NCBI GenBank assembly: GCA_004764695.1
Contig: SMSO01000031.1
Span: 2,465,048-2,529,047 of the forward strand
DNA length: 64,000 nt
DNA from: Schizochytrium sp. TIO01
Lineage: Eukaryota > Sar > Bigyra > Thraustochytrida > Thraustochytriidae
Reading direction: 5' to 3'
In this document: piece after piece, positions 59,938-64,000 of the stretch
Position numbering within the stretch: the stretch's first letter is position 1
How the letters are laid out: each line of letters opens with the position of its first letter
The notes under the pieces: model-generated
Told to the model about the DNA's origin: nothing
Databases searched by the model: none
What the model saw: the letters and a program-made list of their open reading frames with translations, nothing else
Made by a program: the position numbers and the translations under genes

Positions 59938-61348
59938 TATGATGTCTTCTCAAAGAGCATTCTGAATAAAACTAATCTTAAGAATAAATCGCTGTTCGAG
60001 TAGAGCCTAGACGTTAGGGGCTGCAATCGTAATCTCCAAGAGCACAAAGTATACATGTGCAGATGACAAAAGGTACTATTCGTTTCAGAATGTACCCTTT
60101 GATATTTGTTGGTTAAACTGTAAAGAGAATGAGAATGAGTAGGTGTATGTACGTGGTTAAAATTCAACAGTGATTTTGAATTCTAGATAGAGTCAAGCAA
60201 TAAGCCCTCAAATTCTATTTGAGGTCCATCCCATACTATGTATGCAGGTTATTTTATTAGATTGGCAGAAGTTAGAGCAAGGTCCCCGACTCTGTATTCG
60301 ACCCCATGGTCAATGTTCATCAAGTTGATATGCTACATGCCTTTCAAAAAGCTTGGTATGCCTAGGATTCCCTAAATTTACAATTTTGAGTCAACATTGC
60401 TCTTAAGAGTCTATGTTTTTTAAAACGTCACAGAGATAGATCACCTTGCTTGAGCCCGGGGTAACCTCAATCTAATAGATAGAGCAGGATAACATAAATT
60501 AACAATATATGCATGACACTATCAAAGATGTCCAAAATAAGTTTTTTCGTTTTAAACCTCCAGTAAAGAAAAATCACTCGTTTGAGACAAAGAACAAAGT
60601 TGCGTGGAACATTGAAAGGAGTCAATGCAGCCAGGAAACATCGATAAAGTTATAAAATAAGTAAACTCAGGAAGATAGTGATATAAGACTGTCCAATATC
60701 AGAAGAATTATACAAGTAAAGCATTTTCTGACTCTTTCCAAGCATTTGAACTACTAAATTTCGAGAGAACCTTAAATGTATCTTCTCTAAAATCATAACT
60801 GCTGAGATTTCCGATCGAAGGAACTATGTGAAACTTAGAACAATAGGCTACTGAAATTTCATGAATTCTTATGATGCCTTTATCTTGTTCAGAGGGGTCG
60901 CCTAAGTTTTGTAAATCAGAAGACCAGTGCTGTAACATCCTTCTATAAAATGATATCTGAAGCTAACAATAGTGTATACAATAAAAAATAAAGAACACTT
61001 GGAACCTCTCGTTAACATGGACGAATATAATAACTTGACTTTTTGGCGGAGGCAATTTTAGCCCGACCTACTATCATCAATATCTTCACCATCAATCATG
61101 CAAGCGTGCCCAAACGTTTTGGTCAGGACCAATGGCCCTCACCCTCCCTTCCCACACCAAAGCAATCCCGTGTCTAAGTTCTGTAGCGCCCTTCACATTT
61201 TTTTCACAAATCCGGAGGTTTTACCCTACTACTATTGTGGGACTGACAGGTTCTGTCTGTCCTGCCATAGAGAGAGGGCTAAATAAGGAAGATGATAAAC
61301 CAATGAGTAAGCACCAAAGCCGCTGCGAAGCTCGCAGAGCCAACCTCC
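59938..61348. other. Gene-free stretch upstream of lpxB
   Basis: No supported gene. A minus-strand frame of 76 codons at 60708-60938 has no known motif. The last 220 bp form the 5' region of lpxB. There a plus frame from 61132 begins MALTLPSHTKAIPCLSSV, with transit-peptide-like composition; splicing it in frame to lpxB from a weak donor near 61250 to an AG at 61318-61319 is arithmetically possible but unproven. Confidence 0.5.
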
Positions 61349-62975
61349 ATGAGGCTACTCGTGGTCACAGGCGAGGCCTCGGGAGATTCATTGGCAGCTC
61401 GCGTTCTGACCTCCATCTTCAAAGCTCGCCCTGATCTAAAACAGCGCCTACAAGTTCGAGGGGTCGCAGGGTAAGTAATCTAATCAAACGTTGCTGGATA
61501 AAGATAGCGGGCAGGCCCTGTGACTGGTTGTCTCCCGTTCGCGTAGGTCCTTTGTGTGCTTTGGAGCAGCCATTTTCCTGGGAAAACTGAAAATAAGACA
61601 CACAAAGACGGGGCGGAAATCGGCATTCGATATTTCGAAGAATGGTACAGCTAACAGTAACACAAAAGCATTTTTTCAAATGGCTTATTAATTTGACAGT
61701 CCCGCGCTGAGGAGTTTACTCGCATGGAAACCAGCTGGGGAAGATCCAAATGAGCTATTTCCTATGGAAGACCTTGCAGTGATGGGGCTTGGTAGTGTCA
61801 TTCGCAAACTCCCAGACATATATATGAAACTACGTCGTCTTGAGCGTTTCTGCAAGCAAGAGTACTTCCCGGATATCGTACTCACTGTAGATTCAAAGGG
61901 TTTTAATTTGCGCTTGCAATCTCGTCTGGCAGGAGCCCCCTTCCATAGAATGCACGTGGTAGGCCCATCACCTTGGGCTCTGCGCCCCATCGGGAAACCT
62001 GCTTCCCCACAGCCTATAAACCTTTCACATGCTGTTGACGACTTGTTTGTTTTGCTACCGTTCGAACCATCGTGGTATGTAGAGGAGACTAGGTGTACAT
62101 TTATGGGCCATCCAGCTGTGCAAGACGCCCTGCCAGACAAGGCGTTTGCTCCCTTCACGGGCTTAGTGCATGAGCAGGAGCTCGATAGGACCTTCAAAGT
62201 CAAACTGCCAACCCGAACTCCTGCATGCATGCCACCTGCAACATTTGTAAATGAGAATCCACTTGCGCCGTGGCAAACATTTGACAATCTATTCGAAACC
62301 CCATTACCCCGCAATGCTCCGACATTCGTTTCTACTATGAAAGAATATACCATTGCTTTTTTTCCAGGAAGTCGTGAGCAAGAACTCCAATGGTCACTCC
62401 CATTGTTAGTTGAACTTGCGAGTCGTCTTCAAGATACTAATTGGCAATGGCAAATTTCAAGTACACCAAGTACAGCCAAAACAATCTCACAATTTCTCTC
62501 AATGCAAAGCCCTAGTATTCGCGAGCAGTTCAAGGTAATTCATGACAAAGTATTGCTGTGCAACAATGCCGATGCAGCTGTTGCTGTTTCCGGCACAATT
62601 GCCTCCGAATTAGCTCTTCGCTACATCCCTACTCTTGTTGTTTACGATGCAGACTGGCTTACAAGAACTGCAGCTCCAATGCTAGCTCGTGTTAAACATG
62701 TATCTTTACCAAATATTTTGGCAGATCAAGCTCTTCTGCCAGAGTTTCTTTTTTCTCAATGCCAACCAGAGGTCATTGAGCCTACGCTTCGGTGCCTCCT
62801 CCCGCATCACAGCTGCCAGGAGCCTAAGTATCCACATGAAAAGCTCAGAGGCATTCTACCGTATATGGCAGCATGGGATGAGAGTTCTCAGCGGCCCATC
62901 CGTCCATCAGATGTAGTTGCGCATGCAATCATCAATCGCCTTGATAAGCTGGCTTCAAAACACCTTCACACTTAG
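61349..62975 (+). CDS. lpxB: Lipid-A-disaccharide synthase, two exons
   Basis: GT19 glycosyltransferase: joins UDP-2,3-diacylglucosamine and lipid X to make the lipid A disaccharide 1-phosphate. In plants the enzyme is organellar (mitochondrial). Exon 1 is 61349-61470 and exon 2 is 61700-62975; joined they give 465 residues. Exon 1 encodes MRLLVVTGEASGD, the canonical N-terminus, and stops inside the conserved G-V-A-G-P segment. The split Gly codon GG|T is completed by exon 2, which continues to MEDLAVMG (63-70). Other landmarks are FNLRL, FMGHP, PGSR (263-266), SGT (338-340) and the LPNILA segment. An in-frame TGA 15 codons upstream fixes this ATG unless a further 5' exon exists. It is longer than E. 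coli LpxB (382 residues), mostly through extra sequence between GHP and PGSR. No transit peptide is included in this model. Confidence 0.93.
61471..61699 (+). other. Spliceosomal intron of lpxB (229 bp, phase 2)
   Basis: Donor GG|GTAAGT and acceptor TTTGACAG|TC. A CTAAC word at 61651-61655 lies about 45 nt before the acceptor and may be the branch site, followed by a short T-rich run. The intron carries stops in the lpxB frame, and removing it restores the conserved family sequence without a gap. This is direct evidence that the host is a eukaryote that splices nuclear genes. Confidence 0.93.
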
Positions 62976-64000
62976 CACTAAGGATCTTTATTGTTTGCGA
63001 TTTTGATGGGTTTGTTGATTATATTTCGAATCTTAAATATGCTTGCAGCCACAGCTGCAGATTTAAAATGGTTTATTACAACTCCTTGTGCCGCAATCCT
63101 TGCTAAGTCTCCTTTTCTAGGTGTTTCACTGTCAGGAAATCTTGTGACTTGCATGAAATTATGCAAGTAAGGTGAATCAAGCTATTCACGTTTTCGTGAT
63201 TTTATAAAATAACCCCGAGTTCAAGATCAACCTTTTCTCCTACGTGCCAATTGCAGCCCCAAAGTTGCTACAGTACCCCCAGATCTTAATGGCACAAGAA
63301 AACCATCTGCATTCCCACATGCCTATACTGGTAAAAAACCAGTCTCATAGCCAAGTGGTTAATATATCCAAAAATGTTCTGATTGTCTCAAGTTTCCATC
63401 CTCAGTTCCTGGCTTCATGTATGTAAGACCATGTGACAACACTTTCGGACCAAGGAAATATAGGTAACTGCTAGCTAAAACTATAGAAATAGCCGCGTAC
63501 AAGGCACAGTGCTTTTGGTAGTCCCTCTTAGTAATCCACTTTCTACCACAAACTGTAGTGCCTACTTACAGCGCGGAGCAGGTTTCTAATAGATAGCATA
63601 GGCATCCATCCGTACGTAGCAATAAAAATAGCTTTGATTCTTGTCCATTTGCAGCAATGTTCTTCCGTCTGTACGAAAAGTTTGATCTATTCTAGTGGAA
63701 ACTCGCGAGTGGCATTTCCTGCACCTTAAAGACTCGTCGAAGGTACCTACTTTAGAGCAACCAACCTAGAGGGTCGTCCTAGAGTACATACAACGAGCAT
63801 TGCTTTCCTTAAAGAGCTGAATGACTCGTTGATTGAGACCATATTTTATTATTTTTTTAATTTTTTAATCTAATAAAATTAGACACCTACTACTGATAAC
63901 AATGAAGTACGTACGACTAACAATACTAGTACTGTTTAGTAGAGATAGTCATAGTAACACATTGGTAAGAGGAAAAACAAATATACGAAGAGAAACCTAG
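62976..64000. other. Gene-free right end
   Basis: Holds the lpxB 3' UTR; no clear AATAAA lies close to the stop. Only short frames (up to 62 codons) without motifs occur. A tRNA-like A-box word near 63346 was considered and rejected. Confidence 0.6.

Noticed and set aside
61349-62975. Bacterial contamination as the source of lpxB
   Set aside because: The gene is interrupted by an intron with consensus splice sites whose removal restores the conserved reading frame.
63340-63425. tRNA-Leu/Ser-like segment (TAGCCAAGTGGTTAA)
   Set aside because: It resembles an A box, but no matching T-arm with GGTTCGA-type B box, acceptor stem or anticodon arm follows.

Overview
The window looks like nuclear DNA of a eukaryotic alga; a red macroalga (florideophyte type) is my best guess, not a demonstrated one. 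The reasons are very low gene density, a spliceosomal intron with GTAAGT...CAG ends, a plant-type lipid A disaccharide synthase, a eukaryote-style BCCT osmolyte transporter, a plant-like TrmA/RlmD-family RNA methyltransferase, a single-ORF Ty1/copia element, and abundant microsatellites. Nothing suggests a bacterial operon: genes are isolated by kilobases, and two genes that appear to start at TTG or GTG have in-frame ATGs just downstream.

Layout. 1-10398: no supported gene, only simple repeats and a poly(A) tract that may mark an old retroposed copy. 10399-15838: a complete, apparently very young Ty1/copia retrotransposon (identical 207-bp LTRs, 5-bp target duplication, one intact 1615-codon gag-pol frame, primer site matching an internal piece of initiator tRNA-Met). 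15839-18810: no gene; one G-quadruplex motif. 18811-21150 (minus): BCCT transporter with a lumenal or extracellular loop insertion and an extra hydrophobic C-terminal region. 21151-55982: about 35 kb without a recognisable gene, AT-rich near 21.5-24.3 kb, then a microsatellite-dense mosaic to about 51.5 kb with AT-rich patches. 55983-57569 (minus): RNA methyltransferase. 57570-61348: no gene apart from three 142-bp tandem repeats. 61349-62975 (plus): LpxB, split by a 229-bp intron; the first exon holds the nucleotide-sugar-enzyme N-terminus and was found by reading for the conserved GEASGD motif. 62976-64000: no gene.

The genes do not form a pathway. BCCT would serve uptake of betaine-like osmolytes, the methyltransferase RNA modification, and LpxB an organellar lipid-A-like glycolipid route known from plants. 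The most noteworthy items are the corrected two-exon LpxB model, the half-tRNA priming of the fresh copia element, the extended BCCT protein, and the 142-bp tandem array. No new defence or mobile system beyond these could be supported.
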